Shown: positions 34,941-43,935 of the stretch, in pieces | Layout of the letters: each line of letters opens with the position of its first letter | Position numbering within the stretch: position 1 is the stretch's first letter | Notes under the pieces: model-generated | The model's input: only the letters and a program-made list of their open reading frames with translations | The model's database searches: none | What the model was told of the DNA's origin: nothing | Program-made: the position numbers and the translations under genes | Source of the DNA: Haloterrigena gelatinilytica | Lineage (GTDB): Archaea; Halobacteriota; Halobacteria; Halobacteriales; Natrialbaceae | Direction: 5' to 3' | DNA length: 64,000 bases | Assembly: GCF_013342145.1 (NCBI RefSeq) | Contig: NZ_JABUQZ010000001.1 | Coordinates: forward strand, 3,410,001 to 3,474,000

Positions 34941-35339
34941 ATGATGTGGCAAGACTTCATCTTCATGATTGGAAGCGGGCTCTCGATCATCTTCCTGGCG
35001 CCGACCCTCCGCGACGCCAGCGCTCGCGTTCCCCTCGGAACGAGCCTCCCCTCGATGGCGATCGGGTTCGTCTACGGCGTGACCTTCCTCAGCCTCGGCA
35101 TGTCGAACTCCGCGATGGGGTCGCTCGCGGCCGGCACGATGTGGGCCCTGATCGCGATGATCCGCTCGCCGACCGGGATGAGCATCACGGGTCGGCTCCT
35201 CCGACTCGAGAGCCCCGTCCTCTTCGCGAGCGATCTCCGGCGCTGGCTCACCGGCTCCTCGACGTCGAACCCCAGCCAGTTCGTCCCGTCGGACGCTGAT
35301 CACCAGTACCGCTCGTCGACCGACGGCTCCGCCGACTAA
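34941..35339 (+). CDS. Small membrane protein of a two-copy family (MMWQDF type), copy 1
   Basis: 132 residues. It begins MMWQDFIFMIGSGLSIIFLA, with helix 1 at the extreme N-terminus. PTLRDASARVPLGTSLPSM forms a loop, followed by helix 2 (IGFVYGVTFLSLGM) and helix 3 (MGSLAAGTMWALIAMIRSP). The C-terminus is polar. The paralogue at 60028-60390 shares the N-terminus, the PTxRD...VPLG(T/S)S(L/V)PSM loop and all helices. No function is known to me. The ATG at 34941 rather than 34944 is arbitrary; transcription probably starts very close to it. Confidence 0.78.
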   Translation: MMWQDFIFMIGSGLSIIFLAPTLRDASARVPLGTSLPSMAIGFVYGVTFLSLGMSNSAMGSLAAGTMWALIAMIRSPTGMSITGRLLRLESPVLFASDLRRWLTGSSTSNPSQFVPSDADHQYRSSTDGSAD

Positions 35340-35459
35340 TTCCTTCGCTGTTTACACGATTCCGTCGGGCGTCTGACGACGAGTGTACCGCACCCGAAGA
35401 AGCGTATCGATCGATTCGAAGCTGCGCCTCGTCGATTCCGAAACGCTGCGGTCGCGATC

Positions 35460-36275
35460 CTACAGCTGATCGACCTTCGCCGTCAGTTTCTCGAGCGCGT
35501 CCTCTCGCCGAGCGGCGACGCCGCCGAGCGCTCCGAGGACGACCGGCACGATGAGACCGGCGTAGAGGATCGCGTCAGTGATCGACGGTCCGAACTCGAT
35601 CTCGGAGGTGACGTGGCCTTCCGAGCCGAGGTAATCGGCGGCCTCGAGGCCCGGCACGGCGCCGGCGCTGAACTCGCCGCCGACGAGTGCCTCGACGGCG
35701 GGGCCCTCGGAGAAGGTGTGCGTCATCACGAGCGCGGCCAGCAGCGCGAACGCGAAGTACGGAACGGCGACGGTTGCGCCGGCTTTCGCCGCCTCGACGG
35801 CGTCGTCGGCCGCCGTGTGCCGGGCGACCGCGTAGCCGGCCGCGGCGACCCCGCCGACCGTCACGAGAAACAGGAACAGCGTCGACATCGAGAACGCGCC
35901 GCTGACGGACGCGGCGCCGTGGTTCGGAACGCCGCCGAGCGACGCCACTTCGCCTTCGGCCTCGAACCCGGTGCCGAACGTGCTGAGATAGCTCCAGCCC
36001 GCGGCCTTCCAGGAGGCGACCATCTCCGTGACTACGAGCGAGGCGTCCTCGCCCTCGCCGACCATGCCGGCGGCGGGCGTGGATCGGGCCGTCGCGATGG
36101 CCGTCAGGAACAGGTGGGAGAGGTACGTCGCGATCAGGGTGATCGCCCCGAACACCGCCCCCTGTTTGATCGGCAGCTCGCTGCCGCCGGCGTTGGCTCG
36201 TTCGACCGCCGGCTGCTGTGCCGACCGGTCGTCCGTCTGTTCGTCCTCGTACTCGAGTTGCCTCTCGTCTGCCAT
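35460..36275 (-). CDS. Haloarchaeal multi-pass membrane protein (DUF7978-like)
   Basis: 271 residues from the ATG at 36275; a GTG three codons upstream is possible. The first ~35 residues are acidic and polar. About four to five helices follow (AVFGAITLIATYLSHLFLTA, MSTLFLFLVTVGGVAAAGYA, VAVPYFAFALLAALVMTH, DAILYAGLIVPVVLGALGG), with a soluble loop after helix 1. The C-terminus is RREDALEKLTAKVDQL. No catalytic motif was seen. The family name is from memory and unverified. Confidence 0.7.
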   Translation of the reverse strand: MADERQLEYEDEQTDDRSAQQPAVERANAGGSELPIKQGAVFGAITLIATYLSHLFLTAIATARSTPAAGMVGEGEDASLVVTEMVASWKAAGWSYLSTFGTGFEAEGEVASLGGVPNHGAASVSGAFSMSTLFLFLVTVGGVAAAGYAVARHTAADDAVEAAKAGATVAVPYFAFALLAALVMTHTFSEGPAVEALVGGEFSAGAVPGLEAADYLGSEGHVTSEIEFGPSITDAILYAGLIVPVVLGALGGVAARREDALEKLTAKVDQL

Positions 36276-36393
36276 CGGCGACACATCAAACAGAGAGATA
36301 TTATAAGTTACGGCACTGTAGTAGCAGATATCAATATCTGAGCTGGATAAACGGCGCGTATCGGTGAATTAACTGACTACCGCGCCGAACGTA

Positions 36394-37605
36394 TCACTCA
36401 GAAAATAGGCTCGTGTGAACCGGCGCGAACGACTCGGACTCGACCGGCTCGTCCTCGCCGGCGGTGTCGGTGATCGCCCGTCCGGCGAGGCCGGTCTCGA
36501 GCAGGTCCGACAGCGGCGGCCCGACCTTCTCGGGCTCGACGAGGAAGGCGTCGTGGCCGTGGTCGGACTCGACGACGTGGTGGGCGACGTCGACGCTCGA
36601 CTCGCGGGCGGCCTCGGCCAGCGCCTCGGCCTGCTCGGTGGTGAAGTGCCAGTCGCCGGTAAAGGAGAGCAAGAGGAGTTCCCCCTCGAACGCCGCCAGC
36701 GCGTCGGCGTCGGACTCGTAGCCCGCCGAGAGATCGAAGTCGTCCATCGCGCGGGTCATGTAGAGGTAGCTGTTGGCGTCGAACCGATCGACGAACTTCT
36801 CGGCCTGATAGTCGAGATAGGACTCGACCTCCCGGTAGGGGAAGAAGGCGGCCGCGGGGTCGGGCTGCTCCTCGCGGACGGTCTCCCGGCCCGCCGAGCG
36901 CCGGCCGAACTTGCGGCTCATCGAGGCCTTCGAGAGGTACATGATGTGACCGATCTGGCGCGCTCGAGCCAGCCCGTCCTCGGGCTCGGGGCCGTCGTAG
37001 TAGTGGCCGCCGTTCCAGTTCGGATCGCTGGTGATCGCCCGCCGGGCGACCGTATCGAGCGCGAGACACTGCGGATCGAGACGAGCGGCCGAAGCGACGA
37101 CGCCGGCCCGCTCGACGTCGTCCGGGTACCGGCGCAGCCAGTCGAGGACGTTCATCCCGCCGACGCTGCCGCCGACGACCGCGCGGAGCCGGCCGACGCC
37201 GAGTTCGTCGAGCAACTTGCGCTGGGACCGGGTCCAGTCGCCGACCGTGACCGGCGGGAAGTCGGTCCCGTAGGGCTCGCCCGTCTCGGGGTTCTCGCTG
37301 GACGGCCCGGTCGTCCCGTAACACGACCCGGGCGCGTTCGCACAGACCACGTAGTACTCGCTGGTGTCGATGGCCTTCCCGGGGCCGACGACGTCGCCCC
37401 ACCAGGCGCGGGCCTGACCGGCGGTGTCGCCGCCCGAGTCGGGACGCCGTGCGACGTGGGAACTCCCGGTGAGCGCGTGGCAGATCAGCACCGCGTTGTC
37501 GCCCGTAAACTCGCCGTAGGTCTCGTAGGCTACCTCGAGGTTCGGGATCGATTCCCCGGAGAGGAACTGGAACTCGCCGAGGTCGATCGTGTCTTTGGTC
37601 GTCAT
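36394..37605 (-). CDS. metX: Homoserine O-acetyltransferase
   Basis: 403 residues. The alpha/beta-hydrolase nucleophile elbow [13 protein letters not shown] is near residue 145, and the C-terminal catalytic Asp/His region lies in SFTGDWHF and [30 protein letters not shown] and [12 protein letters not shown] are characteristic of the MetX family. It acetylates homoserine for methionine synthesis; succinyl specificity cannot be excluded. It lies 32 nt downstream of metY on the same strand and is probably co-transcribed. Confidence 0.93.
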   Translation of the reverse strand: MTTKDTIDLGEFQFLSGESIPNLEVAYETYGEFTGDNAVLICHALTGSSHVARRPDSGGDTAGQARAWWGDVVGPGKAIDTSEYYVVCANAPGSCYGTTGPSSENPETGEPYGTDFPPVTVGDWTRSQRKLLDELGVGRLRAVVGGSVGGMNVLDWLRRYPDDVERAGVVASAARLDPQCLALDTVARRAITSDPNWNGGHYYDGPEPEDGLARARQIGHIMYLSKASMSRKFGRRSAGRETVREEQPDPAAAFFPYREVESYLDYQAEKFVDRFDANSYLYMTRAMDDFDLSAGYESDADALAAFEGELLLLSFTGDWHFTTEQAEALAEAARESSVDVAHHVVESDHGHDAFLVEPEKVGPPLSDLLETGLAGRAITDTAGEDEPVESESFAPVHTSLFSE

Positions 37606-37637
37606 AGCTGTGAGTTGGTGGAATCAGGGTGTCGGTG

Positions 37638-38957
37638 TCAGTCGCTCGCGGCCTCGATGGCCTGCTCGAGGTCGGCCAGGATGTCCGCGGGGTCCTCGAT
37701 CCCGACCGACATCCGGACGAGGTCGTCGGTGACGCCGGCTTCCTCCCGCTCCTCGGAGGTCAACTGGCCGTGGGTCGTGCTCGCGGGGTGGATGACGAGC
37801 GTCTTCGCGTCGCCGATGTTCGCGAGGAACTGCGCGACCTCGACGTTCTCGCAGAAGGTCTTGCCCGCCTCGAAGCCGCCCTCGAGGCCGAACGCGACCA
37901 TGCCGCCGAAGTCCGCGAGATACTGTCGGGCGTTGTCGTGGGTCGGATGGTTCTCGAGACCCGGATGGGTGACCCAGGCGACGTCCTCGTGGTCGGCCAG
38001 GTACTCCGCGACGACCTGGGCGTTCTCGCAGTGTTTCTCGACGCGCAGCGGCATCGACTCGAGGCCCTGCAGGGTCTGCCACGCGTCGAACGGCGACTGC
38101 TGGTTCCCCAGGCTGCGCAGCGAGCGGTAGCGCGCCGTCGCGGCGAAGGGGGCTTCGGGGAAGTCCCGCGAGAAGTCGACGTCGTGGTAGGCGTGGTTCG
38201 GGCCCGCGATCTCGTCGTAGCCGTGCTCGCCCCACGGGAACGAGCCGCCGTCGACGAGGACGCCGCCGACGGTCGTGCCGGAGCCGTGGAGCCACTTGGT
38301 CGTCGACTCCCAGACGACGTCGGCGCCGTGCTCGAGCGGGCGACAGAGCGCCGGCGTCGCGAAGGTGTTGTCCACCACGAGCGGGACGCCGTTCTCGTGG
38401 GCGATCTCGGCGACGCGCTCGAAGTCCGGCGTCACCAGCGACGGGTTGCCGATCGTCTCGACGTGGACGAACGCGGTGTCCTCGTCGATGGCGTCGTCGT
38501 AGGCGTCGTACTCGAGGGTGGGGACGAACGTCGTCTCGATGTTCCTGCGGGAGGCGGTCTTCGAGAAGTAGGCCGTCGTGCCGCCGTAGGTGTCGGTCGA
38601 ACAGACCACGTTGTCGCCCGCCTCGGCGAGGATCAGCGTGGCGGAATCCAGCGCGGCCATCCCGCTGGCCGTCGCGACCGCGTCCGCGCCGCCCTCGAGC
38701 GAGGCGAGGCGTTTCTCGAGGGTGCGAACGGTCGGGTTCGCGATGCGAGAGTAGATGTAGCCGTCGTCCTCCAGGGCGTAGCGGTCGGCGGCGGTGTCGG
38801 CGTCGTCGAAGACGTAGGAGGTCGTCTGGAAGATCGGCGGGGCCATCGCTCCCGTCTCCGGATCGGGCGATTGGCCGGCGTGGACGCTTCGTGTCCCGAG
38901 ACCGCGCTCGGGACGCTCCGATTCGTCGGCGGTCCCGTCGCTCGCGTCGTCGCTCAT
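37638..38957 (-). CDS. metY: O-acetylhomoserine aminocarboxypropyltransferase/sulfhydrylase
   Basis: 439 residues, the length of the long MetY group within the Cys/Met PLP-dependent family. GLGTRSVHAGQSPDPETGAM is the family N-terminus. The PLP lysine lies in ESTTKWLHGSGTTVGG (near residue 217), and the TASGMAA substrate/PLP loop is near residue 90. It converts O-acetylhomoserine and sulfide to homocysteine. It is first in the metY-metX unit. The ATG at 38957 is followed by an acidic stretch, typical for haloarchaea. Confidence 0.94.
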   Translation of the reverse strand: MSDDASDGTADESERPERGLGTRSVHAGQSPDPETGAMAPPIFQTTSYVFDDADTAADRYALEDDGYIYSRIANPTVRTLEKRLASLEGGADAVATASGMAALDSATLILAEAGDNVVCSTDTYGGTTAYFSKTASRRNIETTFVPTLEYDAYDDAIDEDTAFVHVETIGNPSLVTPDFERVAEIAHENGVPLVVDNTFATPALCRPLEHGADVVWESTTKWLHGSGTTVGGVLVDGGSFPWGEHGYDEIAGPNHAYHDVDFSRDFPEAPFAATARYRSLRSLGNQQSPFDAWQTLQGLESMPLRVEKHCENAQVVAEYLADHEDVAWVTHPGLENHPTHDNARQYLADFGGMVAFGLEGGFEAGKTFCENVEVAQFLANIGDAKTLVIHPASTTHGQLTSEEREEAGVTDDLVRMSVGIEDPADILADLEQAIEAASD

Positions 38958-39101
38958 GTTTCGTATGCATACTACTGCAGAGACATATGCGTCTCAGTAA
39001 CGGCAAAAACCGCAGCCGATTCAGTGGTATTCACACGCACGAACTTCTTCCGCCTCGGGTTCGCTCGCTTCGCTCCTCACCGCTCGGCGCAAAAACGTCC
39101 T

Positions 39102-39356
39102 CAGAAATCTTCGATTTCTGATGGGCCCCCGAGAGCGTCGCTCTCGCGGACTTCGATGAAAAAGGGCCGCCTCCGCGGGCTTCGCCCGCTCCGGCGGTGT
39201 CGTTCGAAAGAGCGCAGAGCGCTCTTTCGTGACTGAGCGAATCGGAGATTCGCGAGGTCGTCGGCGCTTCGCGCCGACTGCTCGAGGGACCTCCGGTTCC
39301 TCGCTGTCCGCGAAGCCGAAGGCTTCGCTTGACGCCGAGAGAGCAACGCTCTCTCG
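39102..39356. repeat. Array of eight short perfect hairpins with three-base loops
   Basis: Perfect inverted repeats lie at 39102-39120 (stem 8, loop TTC), 39130-39146 (7, GTC), 39175-39189 (6, TTC, plus outer CCGCC/GGCGG at 39167-39197), 39205-39229 (11, AGA), 39237-39253 (7, GGA), 39260-39278 (8, TTC), 39310-39328 (8, GAA) and 39336-39356 (9, AAC). Stem sequences differ from each other, while the architecture is constant. A weaker CTCAC/GTGAG pair follows at 39386-39400. No gene occupies this interval, which fills most of the space between metY and the DsrE-like gene. Confidence 0.85.
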
Positions 39357-39485
39357 TAGCAAACTGCTCGCTGCGCTCGCAGATGCTCACACGGCGTGAG
39401 AGTTCGAAGCGCGAAACTACGAGTGCTCGAGCCACCTCACCTTGCAGGGCCAACAACTACCATCGCACGTGGCCGAGAGCCGATC

Positions 39486-39824
39486 GTGCAGACAGTATTC
39501 CACCTGATCGCCGACGACCCGGACCAGCGACAGACCGCCCTCACCATCGCCGAGAACCTCACGGAGGACGACTCCGTCGAGATCGACGACATCGCCATCG
39601 TCGCGCAGGCCGAGGGGATCGAACCGCTGACGGCCGGCGGCGACGGCAGCAACATGGTCGAAGAACTGCTCGAGACCGGCATCGCGGTCAAGGCTTGTGG
39701 CAACACCCTCGAACTGAAGGACCTCGCGGAGTCCGACCTCGTCGACGGCGTCGAGACCGTCCCCTCCGGCGGCGGGGAACTGACCCGGCTGCAGGACGAG
39801 GGGTACGCCTACATTCGGCCGTAG
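39486..39824 (+). CDS. DsrE/DsrF-like family protein
   Basis: 112 residues from the GTG at 39486, giving MQTVFHLIADDPDQRQTALT. The fold signature is a Rossmann-like DsrE domain: DIAIVAQAEGIEPLT, then MVEELLETGIAVKACGNTLE with the conserved cysteine, and a C-terminal VDGVETVPSGGGELTRLQDE. DsrE-type proteins act in sulfur transfer or are of unknown role. It lies directly after the hairpin array. The upstream in-frame extension overlaps the array and lacks acidic composition. Confidence 0.82.
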   Translation: MQTVFHLIADDPDQRQTALTIAENLTEDDSVEIDDIAIVAQAEGIEPLTAGGDGSNMVEELLETGIAVKACGNTLELKDLAESDLVDGVETVPSGGGELTRLQDEGYAYIRP

Positions 39825-39910
39825 GCGACGCGGTGCGCTTCGCTCGTGCGCGCCCGTAGCGATCGTTTCCGGACGAGATCGCAGTACGTTCGTCGTTCGA
39901 CCGATCCGCG

Positions 39911-40591
39911 TCAGCGCGGAACGGTCCCGCTCATCAGATAATAGTCGTGGCGGGGCTCTCGACCCCACAGCGTCGAGTCCTGCAGCGGTTCGTACGTGAC
40001 GTCCCGAAGGCCCACCTCGAGGAGCACCTCGCGCAGTTCGTCCGGGGGTCGGCCGTCGTACAGCGGGAGGTCGTCGTGAATCACTTCATACTCGTCCCAC
40101 GGTTCGTCGTGGTCCCAGTAGCCCTCGACGAGGAGGATCCGACCGCCCGGCTCGACCACTCGCTGCCACTCTCGAATCGCCGCCGCGGGATTCGGAAGCG
40201 TCCAGACGAGATGTCGTGCCGTGAGGAGGTCGAACGCGTCGTCCGGAGCGGCGAGCGCCTCCGCGTCCCCGCGGTGGAACTCGACCGACTGGCCCGCCGC
40301 TCGAGCCTTCTCTCGGGCGCGCTCGAGCATCGACGGCGCGAAATCGACGCCCGTAACGTCGTGGCCGAGTTCCGCCAGCAACAGCGAGAGGACGCCCGTT
40401 CCACAGCCCGCGTCGAGGACGCGACGCGGGTCGTCGCCGATCGTCTCGCGGAGGACCTCGAGCCAGCGGTCGCGCTGTTCGCCGGTGTGGATCCCGTGGT
40501 GGGGCTCCTCGTCGAACGTCGCCGCGCGGCCGTCCCAGTGCTGCTGAACGAGGTCCTTGACGGTTTCGTCGTCCCGAGTCGGCTGCGTCAC
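39911..40591 (-). CDS. Class I SAM-dependent methyltransferase
   Basis: 226 residues. The SAM-binding motif VLDAGCGTGVLSLLLAELG is near residue 60, followed by DVTGVDFAPSMLERAREKA (acidic ribose-binding residue), FHRGDAEAL and the post-motif LVWTLPNPAAAIREWQRVV. A C-terminal segment (GLRDVTYEPLQDSTLW) matches small-molecule methyltransferases of the UbiE/COQ5 type. The substrate is unknown. It is convergent with the DsrE-like gene. Confidence 0.88.
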   Translation of the reverse strand: MTQPTRDDETVKDLVQQHWDGRAATFDEEPHHGIHTGEQRDRWLEVLRETIGDDPRRVLDAGCGTGVLSLLLAELGHDVTGVDFAPSMLERAREKARAAGQSVEFHRGDAEALAAPDDAFDLLTARHLVWTLPNPAAAIREWQRVVEPGGRILLVEGYWDHDEPWDEYEVIHDDLPLYDGRPPDELREVLLEVGLRDVTYEPLQDSTLWGREPRHDYYLMSGTVPR

Positions 40592-40722
40592 GACCGAACA
40601 CCTTTCATGCCGGTGACGGTGTCGCCGGTTCGACGTAATCCTGTGGATTCGATTGGTTCGACGCGAACGGTGGCCTCGGTTGGGGTCTTCGAGGCGTCAC
40701 GCGACGCCACTCCGTCGTCCGT

Positions 40723-41379
40723 TCAGCCGTGCTCGAGGGTCTCGAGCAGCGTCCGAACGTTCCCGGACTCGGTTTCGAAGCCCCGTGCCTGGGGGAAGAC
40801 GGCGACGCCGATCACGAAGTCGTCTCCGTGGGCGACGGGTTCGCCGACCTGCAGGAAGACGTCGACGGTCGTCCCGGCGTCGATCAATCGAGCCTCGGCG
40901 CGGTAGCGGACCAGCGTCGTCTCCGCCCCCAGTATCGAGACCGACTCCGCGCCGACGCGCTCGACGCCCTCGAGTTCGTCGTACCGGCTCTGGATCAAGG
41001 CGACGAGTTCGTCCGTGGAGTAGTCGCCGACGGGATTGAACGTCTTCCCGAGCACCGACACCTGCGGCGTCGTGAGCACGGAGACGACCGACGCCTGCAA
41101 CCGTCCCAGTCCGAGCGCGTCGAGCGCGAGCGCGCGGTCGTACTCGGCGTACCAGTTGCGGGCCTCGATCGTCCGCTCGAGTCCGAACCGACCGACGGTC
41201 CGCTCGACGACGACCTCTTCGACGGTGCGTTCGGCGTAGCCGGTCTCCTCGAGGGCCCCTCGAGCGACGGTCGCCGAATCCGACGAGAGCGAATCGGCGA
41301 CGAAATCGGTACAGCCGGCGAGCGCGCTCGCTCCGGCGGTCGCCCCCGCTGCGAGGAATCCGCGGCGCGTGAAAGTCAT
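40723..41379 (-). CDS. Haloarchaeal lipoprotein (DUF6517-like)
   Basis: 218 residues. FTRRGFLAAGATAGASALAGC is a Tat leader with lipobox. The mature part contains GALEETGYAERTVEEVVVERT, ARNWYAEYDRAL, ASVVSVLTTPQVSVLGKTFNPVGD (split by a short step) and VFLQVGEPVAHGDDFVIGVAVFPQ. This pattern matches a conserved haloarchaeal lipoprotein family of unknown function. It is expected to be anchored on the outer face of the membrane. The DUF number is from memory. Confidence 0.75.
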   Translation of the reverse strand: MTFTRRGFLAAGATAGASALAGCTDFVADSLSSDSATVARGALEETGYAERTVEEVVVERTVGRFGLERTIEARNWYAEYDRALALDALGLGRLQASVVSVLTTPQVSVLGKTFNPVGDYSTDELVALIQSRYDELEGVERVGAESVSILGAETTLVRYRAEARLIDAGTTVDVFLQVGEPVAHGDDFVIGVAVFPQARGFETESGNVRTLLETLEHG

Positions 41380-41598
41380 CGAAGAAGACAGGTCGTCAGA
41401 GAACGAAAGCGCATCGGTTCATCGAGTCGGTTATTATCCCGCGGCGCCGCCAGCGCGCCGACGGCTCTCTCGGCTGCGCCCGCCCCGGTCGAGAACCTGG
41501 TCCGCCGGTCAGCCGACGTGCGGTCGACGGGGACGCGGAACGCCCCGGAGTCGGCCGAGACCGACGACCTTGATAGCCAGCGGTGAGAAGGGGGAAAC

Positions 41599-42831
41599 GT
41601 GCACTCGAGCGACCGAGACCGGATCGTGCTCGCGGCCGTCGTCTTCGCCGTGCTGTTCTCCCAGCTGTTGCTCTACCCGGGCGTGTCGACCCTCGTCGAC
41701 GCGCTCGGGGCCGACGCGGCGACGTCGGCGTTCGCGGCGACCGACCTCGACGCCAGCATGTGGTTCCTCGTCGCGGAGTTCGCGGGCTACGTCGCCTTCG
41801 TCGGCGTCTGGGGCGCCGCGAGCGATATCACGGGGCGTCGCACGCCCTTCATCGTCGCCGGGGCGCTCGCCGGCGCCGCCAGCTACGCCGCCCTCGCCGC
41901 CGTTCCCGCGATCGGATCGATCCCGTTCGAGGGCGTCCTCGTCATGCGGGTCGTACAGGGCGCGATGACCATCGGCGCGTTCTCGCTGACGATGACCATG
42001 CTGATGGACCTCGAGGGCGGTCACGGCCGCAACATGGGCGCGGCGGGGATCGCCATCGGTCTCGGCGCCGCGCTCGGCGCCCCGATCGGCGGCCAGCTCT
42101 CCGAAGCGGACCCGCTCGCGCCGCTGCTCGGCGCCGCCGGGTTGCTCGTGGTCGTCGGCCTGCTCGTCACGCGTGTCCCGGACCGCTCGCCCGACAGCCG
42201 GCGGGCCGTTCGCGCGCTCCTCGAGGGCGTTCGGAAGCGACCGACGCTGTCGATCCCCTTCGCCTTCGGCTTCATCGACCGAATGACGGCGGGCTTCTTC
42301 GCGCTCGTCGGCACGCTCTACTTCCAGGACGCCTTCGACGTCGGTCCCGCCGCGACCGGGCTGTTGCTGGCGTGCTTTTTCGCCCCCTTCGCGCTGTTAC
42401 AGTACCCGATGGGGGCGCTCTCGGACCGGATCGGTCGAACGATACCGATCGTCGTCGGCTCGGTGTGTTACGGCGTCGGGATCCTCGCGGTCGGGGCCGC
42501 GCCGTCGATCGCGACCGCGGCGATCGGCATGGTCGGCGTCGGCGTCCTCGGTGCGCTGGTCTCGCCGGCGACGATGGCGCTGGTCACCGACATCGCCGCC
42601 GAGAGCGAGCGCGGCCTCGCGATGGCCGGCTTCAACGTCGCCGGCAGCCTCGGCTTCCTCGGCGGCTTCCTGATCGGCGGCACCGTCGCCAGCGACTACG
42701 GCTACGGCCTCGCCTTCCTCGCCGTCGGCGGCCTCGAGATCGCCATCGCACTGTTGGCCGTACCGGTCTTCCTACGCCTGTCGATCGGGCGTCGCAACGA
42801 GTTCGCAACCGAAGACCGTGGACCGTTCTGA
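41599..42831 (+). CDS. Major facilitator superfamily transporter
   Basis: 410 residues with about 12 hydrophobic helices. Between helices 2 and 3 GAASDITGRRTPFIVAG matches the MFS A-loop GxxxDRxGRR. The second half has the equivalent MGALSDRIGRTIPIVVG. The GTG at 41599 starts HSSDRDRIVLAAVVFAVLFS, leading straight into helix 1. It is probably a drug/metabolite exporter or sugar transporter; the substrate cannot be read from sequence. Confidence 0.9.
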   Translation: MHSSDRDRIVLAAVVFAVLFSQLLLYPGVSTLVDALGADAATSAFAATDLDASMWFLVAEFAGYVAFVGVWGAASDITGRRTPFIVAGALAGAASYAALAAVPAIGSIPFEGVLVMRVVQGAMTIGAFSLTMTMLMDLEGGHGRNMGAAGIAIGLGAALGAPIGGQLSEADPLAPLLGAAGLLVVVGLLVTRVPDRSPDSRRAVRALLEGVRKRPTLSIPFAFGFIDRMTAGFFALVGTLYFQDAFDVGPAATGLLLACFFAPFALLQYPMGALSDRIGRTIPIVVGSVCYGVGILAVGAAPSIATAAIGMVGVGVLGALVSPATMALVTDIAAESERGLAMAGFNVAGSLGFLGGFLIGGTVASDYGYGLAFLAVGGLEIAIALLAVPVFLRLSIGRRNEFATEDRGPF

Positions 42832-43096
42832 GCCGCTCTGTCGTCGACCGCGACAAATCGTACGATTCACCCACCCTCGTTGTCAGAAGGAATATAATAC
42901 AGGAAGGAGAGAGGGTCCGAAGTTCGGTTTCACTCGCGCAGTCGTCGAGTGCTATAACGGTCTGTGAGGCGCTCTCGAGTCGTCTCGGACTGTCATATCA
43001 CGGGAACTTACCAGAACGCTGAATGGTGTGTGAACACATGACAGTGTCACGATAGAGGGTATCAATTTTTATGTACTCAATCCTAATCCCGTAGTG

Positions 43097-43711
43097 ATGG
43101 CACGAGATAACCCAATCTCACGGCGGACGGCGTTGAAGGCTACAGGCGCAACGGCAGCTGCTGCACTCATCGCCGGCTGTGGCGGCGACGGTGGCGACGA
43201 CAACGGTAGCGAAAACGGCGGCGAAGACGGGTACGAGATCGAACCCGACACGACGATCGAGTTTAGCGCTGAGACGACTGAGTGGGAAGGTCTCGCTCCG
43301 AGCGACATCGAGGGCGAATCGAACCCGACCCTCATCCTTCAGGCCGGTGAAAGCTACACGATCGGCTGGACCGAGGGTGACGATGCCGAACACAACATCG
43401 AGATTCACGACGACAGCGGCGAAATCGTCGACGACCTCTCGACCGATCAAACGACCGCCGACGAGATCGAGAGCGAGGAGGATCAGATGCTCGAGTTCGA
43501 GGCCAGCGAGAACATGGCCGAGTACGTCTGCCAGCCCCACTCGAGTAACATGGTCGGCGAGATTCAGGTCGAAGGCAGCAACGGCGGCGACTCCGAGAAC
43601 GGCAACGAGTCCGAGAACGGCAACGAGTCCGAGAACGGTAACGAGTCCGAGAACGGCAACGAGTCCGAGAACGGCAACGAGTCCGAGAACGGCAACGAGT
43701 CCGAAGAGTAA
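43097..43711 (+). CDS. Halocyanin-like blue copper lipoprotein with SENGNE tail
   Basis: 204 residues. A Tat-type leader (ISRRTALKATGATAAA) ends in lipobox AGC (Cys28). The plastocyanin-fold domain spans about residues 46-160, with type-1 copper ligands His99 (EHNIEI), Cys145, His148 and Met152 (YVCQPHSSNM). The C-terminus is a tandem SENGNE repeat, an acidic flexible tail. It should act as a membrane-anchored one-electron carrier outside the cell. The neighbouring gene at 43936 encodes a two-domain version. The ATG at 43097 is used; a GTG lies directly before it. Confidence 0.87.
   Translation: MARDNPISRRTALKATGATAAAALIAGCGGDGGDDNGSENGGEDGYEIEPDTTIEFSAETTEWEGLAPSDIEGESNPTLILQAGESYTIGWTEGDDAEHNIEIHDDSGEIVDDLSTDQTTADEIESEEDQMLEFEASENMAEYVCQPHSSNMVGEIQVEGSNGGDSENGNESENGNESENGNESENGNESENGNESENGNESEE
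43592..43699. repeat. Six 18-bp tandem repeats at the 3' end of the halocyanin gene
   Basis: Unit TCCGAGAACGGCAACGAG repeated six times without gaps, with one silent C-to-T change in the third unit. It encodes SENGNE. Near-identity indicates recent expansion. Copy number changes preserve the frame. Confidence 0.95.
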
Positions 43712-43935
43712 CGACGGACAGCGTTCGCCGTAATTAGACGCCGAACGGTATTGCGTTTTCTCGCCGATTTATCCGTTTCGAGTCTCCGTTCTGCGGTTTC
43801 CCGACGAAGGAAAGTGCCGACTCAATTAAAACGCAAACAGCGGCTACTGTGACGACATTGTGCGGACGAACGAGAGCGAAACACGCGATGTGGTCAAGGA
43901 GAAGAACTTTTCTACCGGATGACAGTAGTGGGGAC

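Noticed and set aside
39102-39356. Hairpin array considered as a CRISPR array
   Set aside because: Stems differ in sequence, no constant repeat or spacer length, and no cas operon; only architecture is shared.
43592-43699. 18-bp repeats considered as regulatory iterons
   Set aside because: They lie inside the halocyanin coding sequence and encode a regular SENGNE tail in frame.
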